A DNA stretch of 64,000 bases, from positions 434,001 to 498,000 of the forward strand of contig NZ_JAMBNQ010000001.1 of the NCBI RefSeq assembly GCF_023715155.1, in the 5' to 3' direction. Under the pieces are notes generated by a model. It made no database searches. It saw nothing but the letters and a program-made list of their open reading frames with translations, and had not been told where the DNA came from. Source of the stretch: Neobacillus mesonae (GTDB lineage Bacteria; Bacillota; Bacilli; Bacillales; Cytobacillaceae). Shown piece after piece: positions 36,002-45,414 of this stretch; position 1 is the stretch's first letter; every line of letters starts with the position of its first letter. Made by a program: the position numbers and the translations under genes.

Positions 36002-36059
36002 CTTTTTTATCTGAATTTTATCAATAAAAATAAATTCCTTGGAAAGTGGGAAACAACAA

Positions 36060-37022
36060 ATGAAGAAGCTATATTCGCTGATATTCGTATTCATATTAAT
36101 TACCGGAGTACTAGCTGGCTGCGGGGAAAAGCAGGATCAGTCAAAGCAAGAGAATAAAACGAATACAAACAAAACAGAGCAGGCAGCTTTTCCGGTGACG
36201 GTGAAGGATGCACTGGATAATGATGTGGTGATTGATAAGAAACCGGAAAAAATTGTGTCTTTAATGCCAAGTAACACAGAAATTGCCTATGCATTGGGTC
36301 TTGGAGACGAAGTTGTCGGAGTTTCTGATTTTGATAATTATCCAGAAGATGTTACAAAGAAAGAGAAAATTGGCGGTCAGGAAATTAACCTGGAAAAAAT
36401 TATTTCATTAAAACCAAATTTAGTGTTAGCACATGCTTCTACTGCTCATAACTCTGAAGCAGGTCTTAAACAATTGGAAGATGCTGGCATTAAAGTTTTA
36501 ATCGTAAACGATGCACAAAATTTCGAGCAAGTATATAATTCCATTCTGATGATTGGGAAAGCAACAGGTGAAGATAAGAAAGCAGAAGAGATTGTAAACG
36601 GGATGAAGGACAAGTTAGCGTCCATTAAAGAAAAAGCTGCGACAATCAAAGAAAAGAAAAAAGTATTAGTGGAAGTATCTCCAGCACCTGAAATTTATTC
36701 ACCAGGTAAAAATACGTTCATGAATGAAATGCTTAAGACGATTAATGCTGAAAACATTGCCGGTGATTTAGAAGGCTGGGCAAAGATTGATCAAGAAGCA
36801 ATGATTAAACGAAATCCGGATGTTATCCTTACCACTTATGGATACTATGTGAAAAATCCAGCCGAACAGGTTTTGTCCCGTAAAGGCTGGGAAAATGTAA
36901 ATGCTATTAAAAATAAGCAAGTCACTGATGTTGATTCAGATCGCGTAACCCGTTCAGGTCCGAGAATCATCGAAGGAGTAGAGGATCTTGCCAAGGCGAT
37001 CTATCCTGAAGTTTTTAAATAA
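36060..37022 (+). CDS. btuF: Cobalamin ABC transporter substrate-binding lipoprotein
   Basis: This 320-residue lipoprotein has lipobox VLAGCGE after a short signal. The BtuF/FhuD-type fold shows PEKIVSLMPSNTEIAYALGLGDEVVGVSDFDNYP in sense, and the long backbone helix between lobes. It binds corrinoids at the cell surface for BtuCD. The ATG at 36060 is preferred to an upstream ATG at 36039. The 3' end overlaps btuC by 35 nt. Confidence 0.92.
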   Translation: MKKLYSLIFVFILITGVLAGCGEKQDQSKQENKTNTNKTEQAAFPVTVKDALDNDVVIDKKPEKIVSLMPSNTEIAYALGLGDEVVGVSDFDNYPEDVTKKEKIGGQEINLEKIISLKPNLVLAHASTAHNSEAGLKQLEDAGIKVLIVNDAQNFEQVYNSILMIGKATGEDKKAEEIVNGMKDKLASIKEKAATIKEKKKVLVEVSPAPEIYSPGKNTFMNEMLKTINAENIAGDLEGWAKIDQEAMIKRNPDVILTTYGYYVKNPAEQVLSRKGWENVNAIKNKQVTDVDSDRVTRSGPRIIEGVEDLAKAIYPEVFK

Positions 37023-38043
37023 TAAATTTACAGCGTATGGTATTGCATTTATTTTTTTAATTATTTCCATTATCATGGGGATCTCCATTGGAACGGTTTC
37101 TGTTCCGGTCCTCACGATAGTAAAAATCATTGGGGCAAAGCTTTTGGGTATTTCTATTTCTAATATTGACCCAATGAACAGCAGTATTGTGTTAAATATA
37201 CGGCTGCCAAGAGTGATTTTATCTGGTCTTGTCGGTGCATCTCTTGCTATTGCAGGAGCTGCCTTTCAAGGCCTTTTACGGAATCCACTGGCAGATCCGT
37301 ACACATTAGGTGTATCCTCAGGGGCATCAGTCGGTGCTGTTATTACATTATTTTTTAATCTGTCGATTCCCTTTGTAGGATTTTTCACCTTACCATTATT
37401 AAGTATTCTTTTTTCATTTTTAACCATCTTCGTGGTTTTAACATTTGCGCGAAAAATTGAACGTTCCATGCGGGTTGAAACGATTATTCTTACCGGTATT
37501 ATTTTTAGTTCCTTTTTAGGAGCTTTGATTTCGCTGATGATTGCGTTGACCGGAGATGAACTGCGGCAGATTATCGGCTGGCTGTTGGGAAGTGTCTCCA
37601 TGCGCGGCTGGGAATATATCAAGATTATTCTGCCATTCTTTATCATTGGTTCAGCTGTTCTTCTTTTCAATGCCAAAGAATTAAATGCCATGTCGTTTGG
37701 AGAAGAGAGGGCACATCATTTAGGCGTTAATGTGCAAAAACGAAAGCTGCTTGTCTTAATTGCAGGTTCCATTTTAACGGGAGCAGCCGTTGCAGTATCA
37801 GGGACTATTGGTTTTGTTGGACTGGTGATTCCACATTTAGTTCGAATTGTTTGGGGACCTGATCATAAGCATCTGCTGCCATTATCTATTTTGATTGGAA
37901 GCGGGTTTTTGATTTTGGCTGATTTAATTTCCAGAACCATCATTTCCCCAACTGAATTGCCGATAGGGGTTATTACAGCTTTAATAGGCGCCCCTGTTTT
38001 CGCAGCGATTTTATTGCAAAGAAAAAGAATGGAAAGAAGTTGA
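36988..38043 (+). CDS. btuC: Cobalamin ABC transporter permease
   Basis: This 351-residue BtuC/FecCD permease of about ten helices has the GAAFQGLLRNPLADPYTLGVSSGAS block and the ATPase-contact loop (PHLVRIVWGPDHKHLLP). It starts with TTG at 36988, in the 3' end of btuF, with AAGGAG at good spacing. It moves corrinoids into the cell. Confidence 0.92.
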   Translation: MPRRSILKFLNNKFTAYGIAFIFLIISIIMGISIGTVSVPVLTIVKIIGAKLLGISISNIDPMNSSIVLNIRLPRVILSGLVGASLAIAGAAFQGLLRNPLADPYTLGVSSGASVGAVITLFFNLSIPFVGFFTLPLLSILFSFLTIFVVLTFARKIERSMRVETIILTGIIFSSFLGALISLMIALTGDELRQIIGWLLGSVSMRGWEYIKIILPFFIIGSAVLLFNAKELNAMSFGEERAHHLGVNVQKRKLLVLIAGSILTGAAVAVSGTIGFVGLVIPHLVRIVWGPDHKHLLPLSILIGSGFLILADLISRTIISPTELPIGVITALIGAPVFAAILLQRKRMERS

Positions 38044-39515
38044 TGGAAATGCTTAGCGTGCAGCATGTGACGGGCGGTTATACAGGCGAAGCAGTGGTAA
38101 AAGATGTTTCTTTCATCGTTGAAAAAGGAGAACTGTTTGGGATCCTTGGGCCTAATGGTAGCGGAAAAACAACCTTATTAAAAATGCTAAGCGGAATCTT
38201 GCCCATCCAACAGGGAGAGGTGCTGATTGGCGGAGAAAAAATTCAGTCCTACAGCCCAAAGCAGCTGGCACAAAAGGTGGCTGTACTTTCCCAGCACTCC
38301 TCTCAATCCTTCTCCTATACGGTAAAAGAAACCGTGTCACTTGGCAGGTATGCCCATCAAAAGGGGTTGTTCCAGACATGGAGCGGGAAAGATGAAACAG
38401 TTGTTCAACAGGTCATGAAACAGATTGGTGTCTCACAGTTTCAAGAAAAACATCTTCAAGAATTATCAGGCGGCGAGAAACAGCGGGTATTTTTGGCGCA
38501 AGCTCTGGCACAGGAGCCGGAAATTCTTTTGCTTGATGAGCCGACCAACCACCTCGATTTATCGTATCAAAAAGAATTACTGGATTTATTAAAACAATGG
38601 ACGACAGAAAAGGGACTGACCGTGGTTTCTATTTTTCATGATTTGAATCTTGCCGGATTGTATTGCGACCGGCTGCTTTTGCTGGAAAATGGGGTCATCA
38701 AAATCAATCATGTCCCCAATGAAGTTCTAAGGGAAGAAACGATTCGTGATGTGTATCGAACAAACATCCAAAAACACCCGCATCCAAAAGTGGCTGCCCC
38801 GCAGATGGTACTTCTTCCAGAAATCCAGAAGGCTGCTGAAGAGATTGAAATTAATGAAAAAATGCTGCATCAATCAGATGAGTTTATTTTGCTGAAAGCA
38901 CCTTTTCCATTAAGAACCATGTCCTCTGGCGTCATAGGAGCTGGAACTGGGTGGCACCAGCTATTTGTAAACCGTCATGTAAACAAGGATTACAACTGTG
39001 ATGATCACAAAGCAGAAATGGCATCATTTTTACGGGCAAACGGGTTCGAACCATCTGAAACAGTAGGGATGATGACGGCAGTATACCTCGAGGATGTTGA
39101 ATACCAATATCATCAAACAGATGAATTCTCCATTTTTGTAGTGGTCACGGCTGGTGTTGGTAATGCGGTAGATCCTTCTAAGAGCGGCCAGCACACATTT
39201 GAAATGGTTCCAGGGACCATCAATACGTGGATTTTCGTGAATGGCGAGCTTAGTGAGGAAGCGTTTATCCAAAGCATTATGACTGCAACAGAAGCAAAAG
39301 CTAAAGCAATGGTTGACTTAGAGGTAGTTGATAAAGTGACAGGGACGATTGCCACAGGTACGTCAACCGACAGCATCCTGGTTGCAGCTGCTCAAACGGG
39401 TAAGTATTTAGAGTATGCCGGTACCATTACACCGCTGGGAAAGGTAATAGGTCATGCTGTCTATCAATGTACGACAAAGGCTGTTCAAAAATCACGGAGA
39501 AGAAAACATTTATGA
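38043..39515 (+). CDS. btuD: BtuD ATPase fused to adenosylcobinamide amidohydrolase (CbiZ)
   Basis: Residues about 1-250 are the transporter ATPase: Walker A GPNGSGKTT, signature LSGGEKQR, Walker B ILLLDEPTNHLDL. Residues about 265-485 form a CbiZ domain (GVIGAGTGWHQLFVNRHV, MMTAVYLEDVEY, VVVTAGVGNAVDPS, GTSTDSILVAAAQ). This couples uptake of corrinoids to removal of the cobinamide aminopropanol side chain, giving cobyric acid. The same fusion is known from B. subtilis YvrA. The start overlaps the btuC stop (TGATG). Confidence 0.92.
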   Translation: MEMLSVQHVTGGYTGEAVVKDVSFIVEKGELFGILGPNGSGKTTLLKMLSGILPIQQGEVLIGGEKIQSYSPKQLAQKVAVLSQHSSQSFSYTVKETVSLGRYAHQKGLFQTWSGKDETVVQQVMKQIGVSQFQEKHLQELSGGEKQRVFLAQALAQEPEILLLDEPTNHLDLSYQKELLDLLKQWTTEKGLTVVSIFHDLNLAGLYCDRLLLLENGVIKINHVPNEVLREETIRDVYRTNIQKHPHPKVAAPQMVLLPEIQKAAEEIEINEKMLHQSDEFILLKAPFPLRTMSSGVIGAGTGWHQLFVNRHVNKDYNCDDHKAEMASFLRANGFEPSETVGMMTAVYLEDVEYQYHQTDEFSIFVVVTAGVGNAVDPSKSGQHTFEMVPGTINTWIFVNGELSEEAFIQSIMTATEAKAKAMVDLEVVDKVTGTIATGTSTDSILVAAAQTGKYLEYAGTITPLGKVIGHAVYQCTTKAVQKSRRRKHL

Positions 39516-40471
39516 TAGGTTACCATTTAGTTTCCATCTCAATTGCCTATATCCTTGATTTGTTGATTGGCGATCCGCCGAATTGGCCGCATCCTGTCCG
39601 ATGGATCGGATCATTGATTACTTTTTTCGAAAAAAGATGGAATACCGGCAGTCATAAAAGAATAAAAGGTGCCGGGATGCTCTTTTTTGTCATATTATTG
39701 GTCTTTGCTATCGTACTGGCAGCGGTTTTAATAGCTTACAAGATTCACCCGATAGTTGGGATGGTGGCAGAGGGCATCATCATTTCTTCAGCCATTGCTC
39801 AAAAAAGTTTAAAAACTGCCTCCCTTGAAGTTTTCCAGCCATTAAATGAGGGCGACCTGACAGAGGCCAGGAAAAAACTTTCCTATATTGTGGGCAGGGA
39901 TACAGAGACCTTGGATGAAGCTGAAATTTCCCGAGGTGCCATTGAAACAGTGGCGGAAAATACGAGTGACGGGGTAACCGCCCCATTATTTTGGGCCTTC
40001 ATTGGCGGAGCGCCGCTGGCAATGCTATACCGCGCAACGAATACTTGTGACTCTATGGTGGGTCATCTGAATGATCGGTACAAGGAGTTCGGCTGGGCGT
40101 CGGCAAAATGGGATGATGTCATGAACTGGATTCCCAGCAGGCTGACTGGTTTGACCATGCTGTTAGGGAATCGTCCCACAAGCATGAGTTATCGGAATGC
40201 CTGGGCAATTTTATTCCGGGATGCAAAAAAACATCCCAGTCCAAACAGCGGCTGGGGAGAGGCTGCTGTTGCTTCGATTTTAGGAATCCAGCTTGGTGGA
40301 GTGAACTATTATAAAGGGATGATATCAAACCGGGCAAAAATGGGCGACCCTGTTCATCCAATCCAAGCCAATCATATTTTAGAGGCCAATCAGATTTTAG
40401 GCAGAACGGTGTTGTTATTTTTGTTGTTTTTATGGATTGGAGGGCTTTTCCTTGAAATCGCTATTAACTAA
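39512..40471 (+). CDS. cbiB: Adenosylcobinamide-phosphate synthase
   Basis: This 319-residue membrane enzyme (CbiB/CobD) joins an aminopropanol to cobyric acid. LIGDPPNWPHPVRWIG, ETVAENTSDGVTAPLFW and PNSGWGEAAVA are family blocks. ATG 39512 overlaps the previous stop (ATGA). It rebuilds the nucleotide-loop side chain on the cobyric acid released by CbiZ. Confidence 0.93.
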   Translation: MIGYHLVSISIAYILDLLIGDPPNWPHPVRWIGSLITFFEKRWNTGSHKRIKGAGMLFFVILLVFAIVLAAVLIAYKIHPIVGMVAEGIIISSAIAQKSLKTASLEVFQPLNEGDLTEARKKLSYIVGRDTETLDEAEISRGAIETVAENTSDGVTAPLFWAFIGGAPLAMLYRATNTCDSMVGHLNDRYKEFGWASAKWDDVMNWIPSRLTGLTMLLGNRPTSMSYRNAWAILFRDAKKHPSPNSGWGEAAVASILGIQLGGVNYYKGMISNRAKMGDPVHPIQANHILEANQILGRTVLLFLLFLWIGGLFLEIAIN

Positions 40472-41036
40472 TCCCTCTTTCATTTTTATTACAGGAGGAG
40501 TTAGGAGCGGTAAAAGCAGTTTTGCGGAAAGAATGGCAGAAAAAATGGCGCAGGAAACTGGAGGTGTGCTTACCTATTTTGCTACAGGTGTTTCCACTGA
40601 TCATGAGATGGCAATTCGGATTGAAAAACATCAACGTGACCGACAAACAGCAAAACAGCCTTGGAGAACGATTGAACATTCTACCAGGATTGAAACAGCT
40701 GCTCCACAAATTGGCAGCAATGATATTATTCTGCTTGATTGTGTTACCACTCTATTAAATAATGAATTATTTTCGGAACAAGATGTTTGGGATGAAAAGT
40801 TCCTGAAAAAAGTGAAGAGAACTATTTTAACAGGAATTCATTGTATAAAAAGCCGTGCAAAAGCGATGATTGTCGTCAGCAATGAAGTATTAAATGAGCC
40901 AATATTCGGAAACGAACTTGTTTTTACTTACGCGAGATTATTAGGACAAATTCATCAGCATTTAGTCAAGGAAGCCGATCACGCTTATTTAATTGAGGCC
41001 GGCATCCCTATCTTAATGAAAGGGGCAGAAAAATGA
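40452..41036 (+). CDS. cobU: Adenosylcobinamide kinase / guanylyltransferase
   Basis: About 194 residues, CobU/CobP type. It has the P-loop [10 protein letters not shown], the histidine that accepts GMP in [17 protein letters not shown] and the C-terminal [15 protein letters not shown]. It phosphorylates adenosylcobinamide and transfers GMP to it. The TTG at 40452, spaced from TTGGAGG, is preferred to a TTG at 40437. Confidence 0.9.
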   Translation: MKSLLTNPSFIFITGGVRSGKSSFAERMAEKMAQETGGVLTYFATGVSTDHEMAIRIEKHQRDRQTAKQPWRTIEHSTRIETAAPQIGSNDIILLDCVTTLLNNELFSEQDVWDEKFLKKVKRTILTGIHCIKSRAKAMIVVSNEVLNEPIFGNELVFTYARLLGQIHQHLVKEADHAYLIEAGIPILMKGAEK

Positions 41037-41887
41037 AGGGTATTATGATTCAGGGCACTTCCTCTGATGTTGGAAAAAGTTTTATCGTTACGGCACTGTG
41101 CCGTATTTTTGCCAATGAAGGTATAAAAACAGCCCCATTTAAATCGCAGAATATGTCCAATTTTTCTACCATCACACCTGATGGGAAAGAAATTTGCATT
41201 GCCCAGGCCGTGCAGGCAGAAGCCGCAAAAATTAAGGCAACGGAATGGATGAATCCGATTCTGTTAAAGCCTCGTCCTAATCAAGAGGCTGAGGTTGTTT
41301 TCTTTGGAAGGAGAATTGAGATCATTTCCGGCAGCGGCTATCGTGAGAACTTTTATGAAAAAGCCGTCTCTGCCATTGAAACTTCCTTGGCTAAATTGGC
41401 AGAGGAATATGAACTCATTGTCATCGAAGGTGCTGGCAGCCCAGTTGAAATTAATTTAAAAGACCGTGAAATTGTCAATATGAAAGTGGCAGAATTAGCC
41501 GATGTACCGGTTATCCTTGTAACGGATATTGACCGGGGCGGTGCGTTTGCCAGTATTGTCGGTACACTGGAACTGCTTACACCAATGGAGCGGAAACGGG
41601 TCGTTGGTGTCATTATTAATAAGTTTTACGGGGATATTCGTTTATTTCAGGATGGAATTGATTGGCTGGAGGAAAAAACAGGTGTACCGGTCCTTGGGGT
41701 TTTGCCTTTTATCGGGAATCATTTAATTGATGTAGAGGACTCGCTTTCAAGCCAGCCTTTAGATCGGGATTCGAGTACGAAAGAGGAAAAGGATCAAAGA
41801 TTAGATGAGGTCGCAGCATACGTAAAAAGCCAGCTAAAATGGGAGTTAGTAAAAGATATCATCCATCAATGGAGCAAAAAGGGATGA
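41033..41887 (+). CDS. cobQ: Cobyric acid synthase lacking its glutamine amidotransferase domain
   Basis: This 284-residue protein has the synthetase domain of CobQ/CbiP: P-loop [53 protein letters not shown]. After residue about 235 ([10 protein letters not shown]) the usual ~200-residue GATase with its cysteine is absent. The frame goes straight to a tail ([13 protein letters not shown]) that resembles the normal CobQ C-terminus. Full-length CobQ is about 500 residues. It either uses free ammonia or another glutaminase, or is decaying. Overlaps with both neighbours are intact. Confidence 0.85.
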   Translation: MKGIMIQGTSSDVGKSFIVTALCRIFANEGIKTAPFKSQNMSNFSTITPDGKEICIAQAVQAEAAKIKATEWMNPILLKPRPNQEAEVVFFGRRIEIISGSGYRENFYEKAVSAIETSLAKLAEEYELIVIEGAGSPVEINLKDREIVNMKVAELADVPVILVTDIDRGGAFASIVGTLELLTPMERKRVVGVIINKFYGDIRLFQDGIDWLEEKTGVPVLGVLPFIGNHLIDVEDSLSSQPLDRDSSTKEEKDQRLDEVAAYVKSQLKWELVKDIIHQWSKKG

Positions 41888-42651
41888 AATGGATTAGAGG
41901 TTTTTTGATTGGACTGCAATTTTTTACTGCAATTCCAATTTCTAAACAATTTCCAATGGATCAAGATCATCTTAAAAGAACGATTCAAGCCTTTCCATTG
42001 CTGGGATTGTTTCAAGGGGTTATTTATTCTTGCTTACTGTATTCCTTGCTTGAATATACTCCTTTTTCTTATTTGGCAGCTGCCTTTTTGGTGTGGTTAG
42101 TGACGATTGTTTTAACGGGCGGGATCCATCTTGATGGCTGGATGGATGCAAGTGATGCTTATTTTTCCTATCAGGACCAAGACAAAAGACTGGAAATCAT
42201 GAAAGACCCTAGAACAGGGGCATTTGGTGTGATTTCCATTATCGTTTTATTAAGCTGCCGATTTCTTTTTATCTATGAAATGACCGTAAATGTACAACCT
42301 TTATTTTTTGTTTTGATTGCTGTTATTCCATTTTTAAGTAAATCTGTGATGGGAGTTATTCTTCTCACAGTTAAGTCAGCAAAGCAAGAAGGACTGGGCT
42401 TTATGTTCCAAAAGGCTGCTGATTTGAAAGCGCTTTGGATTTATCCAGTTTATTGGCTGGCAATGGTATTACTTTTTCCAATCTCCTGGATTTTATTTGC
42501 GGCTGCTTCTGTTTCCTTCTTTTTGATTCGAAGAAAAGTGGTGAAATGGTTTGGCGGTATGACAGGGGATGTGCTGGGAGCGACAGTAGAGGGGACGGAA
42601 CTGATTTTATGGATGACTCTGTGGTTATTGCATTATTTCGTCATGGTTTAA
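41884..42651 (+). CDS. cobS: Cobalamin-5'-phosphate synthase
   Basis: This 255-residue membrane enzyme joins adenosyl-GDP-cobinamide with alpha-ribazole (phosphate). It has [27 protein letters not shown] (the acidic catalytic motif) and [13 protein letters not shown] 41884 overlaps the cobQ stop. Confidence 0.92.
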   Translation: MKWIRGFLIGLQFFTAIPISKQFPMDQDHLKRTIQAFPLLGLFQGVIYSCLLYSLLEYTPFSYLAAAFLVWLVTIVLTGGIHLDGWMDASDAYFSYQDQDKRLEIMKDPRTGAFGVISIIVLLSCRFLFIYEMTVNVQPLFFVLIAVIPFLSKSVMGVILLTVKSAKQEGLGFMFQKAADLKALWIYPVYWLAMVLLFPISWILFAAASVSFFLIRRKVVKWFGGMTGDVLGATVEGTELILWMTLWLLHYFVMV

Positions 42652-43220
42652 CGGAAGCCAATAAGCGAAAAGAATACGTAGGATGGGCAGATTCACCATT
42701 ATCCACTGATGTGAAAATGCTTCCGCTGAAAAGAGAATATGAATGTTATTTTTCCAGCAATTTAAAACGATGTGTCGATACGGCGAAATGTTTATTTCCA
42801 CAGGCTGCTCCTGTTTGTCTCCATGAATTACGAGAGATGAATTTCGGCGTTTGGGAAGGAAAAACATATGAAGATTTAAAGGAAGATGGACATTATCAGA
42901 AATGGCTGTCTGCCCCTTTTAGCATCTGTCCGCCAAAAGGGGAGTCTTTTCAGCAGTTTTCAGTTAGAGTCGAGGCAGGCTGGGAAAAGCTGAAGGATGA
43001 AATTTTTTCAAAAAATATCAGCCGGTGTGCGGTGATCACCCATGGCGGAGTTATTAGATATTTATTAACGAAATATGCACCCGAGCCAAAAGAGTTTTGG
43101 ACTTGGCAGGTACCGCATCACTTAGGGTTGGAACTAATTTTTAATAAAGATTCATTAAGGAGAGATGAGCGATGCACTTTGTTACAGGAGGTGCCTTTAA
43201 CGGAAAAAGAGCCTGGGTAA
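42609..43220 (+). CDS. cobC: Alpha-ribazole phosphatase-type histidine phosphatase
   Basis: This 203-residue phosphoglycerate-mutase-like phosphatase has the RHG motif ([10 protein letters not shown]) and a second His in ITHGGVIRY. In this operon it would remove the 5' phosphate of alpha-ribazole phosphate or cobalamin phosphate. The start at 42609 lies inside the cobS 3' end. Confidence 0.85.
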   Translation: MDDSVVIALFRHGLTEANKRKEYVGWADSPLSTDVKMLPLKREYECYFSSNLKRCVDTAKCLFPQAAPVCLHELREMNFGVWEGKTYEDLKEDGHYQKWLSAPFSICPPKGESFQQFSVRVEAGWEKLKDEIFSKNISRCAVITHGGVIRYLLTKYAPEPKEFWTWQVPHHLGLELIFNKDSLRRDERCTLLQEVPLTEKEPG

Positions 43221-43615
43221 AGCAAACGTACAAGGGTTACCATTGGATTTCGGCTTACGAAAATGCTTCCTTACCGATAGATGTAAGTACTATAGAAGGG
43301 AATTTGCTGGTTTTAGAAGGAATTGAACTGTGGGTAAAAGAATTTACTAATAAGTATAATCTGAATGAATGCCGGAATGTTTGGAACCGCTGTTTGGATC
43401 AGTGGCAGTCATGGGAGAAAGAAAAGCCGGGCCGCATCATCGTGATCATTGGGACAGATATTACGAAAGGCATTGTCCCAGTTGAAAAAGAAAACCGCCG
43501 CTGGCGTGATGCTGCAGGCTGGGCTTTTCAGGATTTAGCGGCAAGGGCTGAAAAAGTAGATATTATTTGGTATGGGATCAATCACACTATTAAAGCAGGG
43601 GGAGAAGAGGAATGA
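43172..43615 (+). CDS. Degenerate CobU-like protein
   Basis: This 147-residue protein resembles CobU at its ends. The N-terminal FVTGGAFNGKRAW mimics the P-loop but lacks the usual GGxRSGKS serine. The C-terminal RWRDAAGWAFQDLAARAEKVDIIWYGI matches the CobU tail. The guanylylated histidine motif is not seen. It is in-frame and overlaps cobC and pduO, so it is translated. It may be a non-catalytic partner of the true CobU at 40452, or have a changed activity. Confidence 0.7.
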   Translation: MHFVTGGAFNGKRAWVKQTYKGYHWISAYENASLPIDVSTIEGNLLVLEGIELWVKEFTNKYNLNECRNVWNRCLDQWQSWEKEKPGRIIVIIGTDITKGIVPVEKENRRWRDAAGWAFQDLAARAEKVDIIWYGINHTIKAGGEEE

Positions 43616-44196
43616 GAATTTATACAAGAACTGGGGACAAAGGGCAGACAAGTATTATCGGGGGAAGAGTGGATAAAGATGATATTCGTGTAGAAGCCTA
43701 TGGCACGGTTGATGAAGTAAATTGCTTTGTCGGCCAGGCGGTAACGGAACTGGATCCGGCCATTTTTAAAGATGTTCTTGATGATCTTGAAAAAATCCAG
43801 CATGAATTATTTGACTGCGGCGGTGACTTGGCAAATGTAACAGAAAAAAGACCATCAAAGCTGCAGCAGGAGTCCATTGATTATTTAGAAGCAAAAATTG
43901 ATGAGTATATTAAAGAGGCACCGGAATTAGAGAGATTTATTTTACCTGGAGGTTCAAAGCCGGCCGCATCCATTCATATTGCCAGAACCGTTACCCGCCG
44001 TGCAGAAAGATTAGTCGTTTCTCTATTAAAATCAGATCCCAAAACACCTGTATTGGCATTGCAGTATTTAAACCGGTTATCAGATTATTTCTTTGCATTG
44101 GCAAGAGTTATTAACTGCCGTTTAAATGTAAAGGATGTGGAATACGCCCGCAGTGCAAAGGTGTTTAGGGACGGGAAGCGTAAAGATGAAAAGTAA
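43612..44196 (+). CDS. pduO: ATP:cob(I)alamin adenosyltransferase, PduO type
   Basis: This 194-residue trimeric enzyme adds the adenosyl group to cobalt, making the coenzyme the mutases need. TRTGDKGQTS, EAYGTVDEVN, LPGGS and RRAERLVV...LNRLSDYFFALAR are diagnostic. B. subtilis YvqK is the equivalent. ATGA overlap with the upstream gene. Confidence 0.95.
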   Translation: MRIYTRTGDKGQTSIIGGRVDKDDIRVEAYGTVDEVNCFVGQAVTELDPAIFKDVLDDLEKIQHELFDCGGDLANVTEKRPSKLQQESIDYLEAKIDEYIKEAPELERFILPGGSKPAASIHIARTVTRRAERLVVSLLKSDPKTPVLALQYLNRLSDYFFALARVINCRLNVKDVEYARSAKVFRDGKRKDEK

Positions 44197-44695
44197 TAAG
44201 CTAAATGGAAAATTAATCAGCTGGCTGGCAATGTTTACCGCCTTATCTGTCGTTGGCGCGGCGATAAAAGTACCTGCCATTGTATCGAGTGTTGCCCTGG
44301 ATGCTTTTCCGGCATTATTGGCAGGAGCTCTATTAGGCGGCGTGGCTGGTGCGATTGTAGGAGCGGCAGGACATTTGTTATCGGCCTTGTTAGGCGGATT
44401 TCCGCTGGGGCCGATGCACTTTCTGATTGCCGGCGAGATGGCTGTCCTTGTTTGGCTATTTGGGGTGATTTACAAAAAGAAACAACGGCTTTTGTCCGGA
44501 ATTATTTTTGTCCTTGGCAATTCATTAGCAGCCCCAGTGCCATTTATCTTTTTAATAAATAAAGCCTTTTATGTTTCAATGGTTCCCTCACTATTGATTG
44601 GTTCTATAATCAATACAGTCATTGCTTTGTTCGCTATTCCTCGTCTAGTTTCATTAGTAACACATGGTGGTGCTAAGGAAGCGGTAAAACGATGA
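44186..44695 (+). CDS. cblT: ECF-type alpha-ribazole transporter
   Basis: This 169-residue protein has about five hydrophobic helices and a small-residue-rich pattern (LLAGALLGGVAGAIVGAAGHLLSALLG in sense), like ECF S components. ATG 44186 is preferred to an upstream ATG at 44135. Its pairing with a CblS-like kinase matches the alpha-ribazole salvage genes described in Listeria and Geobacillus, from which the role is inferred. Confidence 0.75.
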   Translation: MKSNKLNGKLISWLAMFTALSVVGAAIKVPAIVSSVALDAFPALLAGALLGGVAGAIVGAAGHLLSALLGGFPLGPMHFLIAGEMAVLVWLFGVIYKKKQRLLSGIIFVLGNSLAAPVPFIFLINKAFYVSMVPSLLIGSIINTVIALFAIPRLVSLVTHGGAKEAVKR

Positions 44696-45414
44696 GGGAT
44701 GTGGTGACCATTCCGTTTGACGGAGGCGCAAGCCTGATTATTGCCAGTGATAATAGCGGCGGAATTGGGATGAGGGCAGATGATCAGGTTCAGGTGCCAT
44801 ATGAAACAGTTGCTTATTATTCATTCCGAGTGGCCGTTATGGAATGTATTGCTGCAGGTGGAGAGCCTATTACAGTAGTCCTTCATAATTTTTGCGGAAA
44901 TGAGCCATGGGAAGAGCTTGTGAATGGAATCCAGAAAGGATTATTCGAACTTGATTTAACGGATGTTCCCGTTACTGGAAGTACAGAAAGTAATTTTCAG
45001 CTGCTGCAATCGGCGATTGGAATGCTGGTGATCGGTAAAAGGGCAGCTAAGCGGGAAAATGAAATTTCGTATGATGAAGATTTAAACTTAGCAGTGATCG
45101 GACTTCCTTTGGTGGGCAGTGAGGTGATTGATCAAGAAAATCAAGTGGTGCCATTATCGGTTTTTCGAGATATTGCTAAAATGGATGGAGTCATCACCTG
45201 GCCGGTCGGGTCCAGGGGGATATTCTATGAGCTTGAGCAAATGTTTCCTGATTGTATGTTGAAAAAGGAAATGGTGGTTTCCGATATAGATGTGTGGAAA
45301 TCATCAGGTCCAGCAACCTGTTTTATTGCTGCTTATCGGAATGAACAGGCAGATGAATTAAAAAAGCTGGCAGGGACCTATATGCATTCATTAGAAATTA
45401 GGAATTGCAGATAA
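44692..45414 (+). CDS. cblS: Alpha-ribazole kinase (PurM/ThiL-like)
   Basis: This 240-residue protein has the SDNSGGIG nucleotide/metal loop and VTGSTESNF, as in AIR-synthase/ThiL-type kinases. CblS phosphorylates alpha-ribazole, which CobS then joins to the corrinoid ring. It is the last gene of the riboswitch operon. Its stop codon lies inside the first core of repeat array C (45407-45413). Confidence 0.8.
   Translation: MRDVVTIPFDGGASLIIASDNSGGIGMRADDQVQVPYETVAYYSFRVAVMECIAAGGEPITVVLHNFCGNEPWEELVNGIQKGLFELDLTDVPVTGSTESNFQLLQSAIGMLVIGKRAAKRENEISYDEDLNLAVIGLPLVGSEVIDQENQVVPLSVFRDIAKMDGVITWPVGSRGIFYELEQMFPDCMLKKEMVVSDIDVWKSSGPATCFIAAYRNEQADELKKLAGTYMHSLEIRNCR

Noticed and set aside
41033-41887. 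Frameshift in cobQ
   Set aside because: No GATase sequence exists in any frame before cobS, which overlaps the cobQ stop; the domain is absent and not frameshifted.
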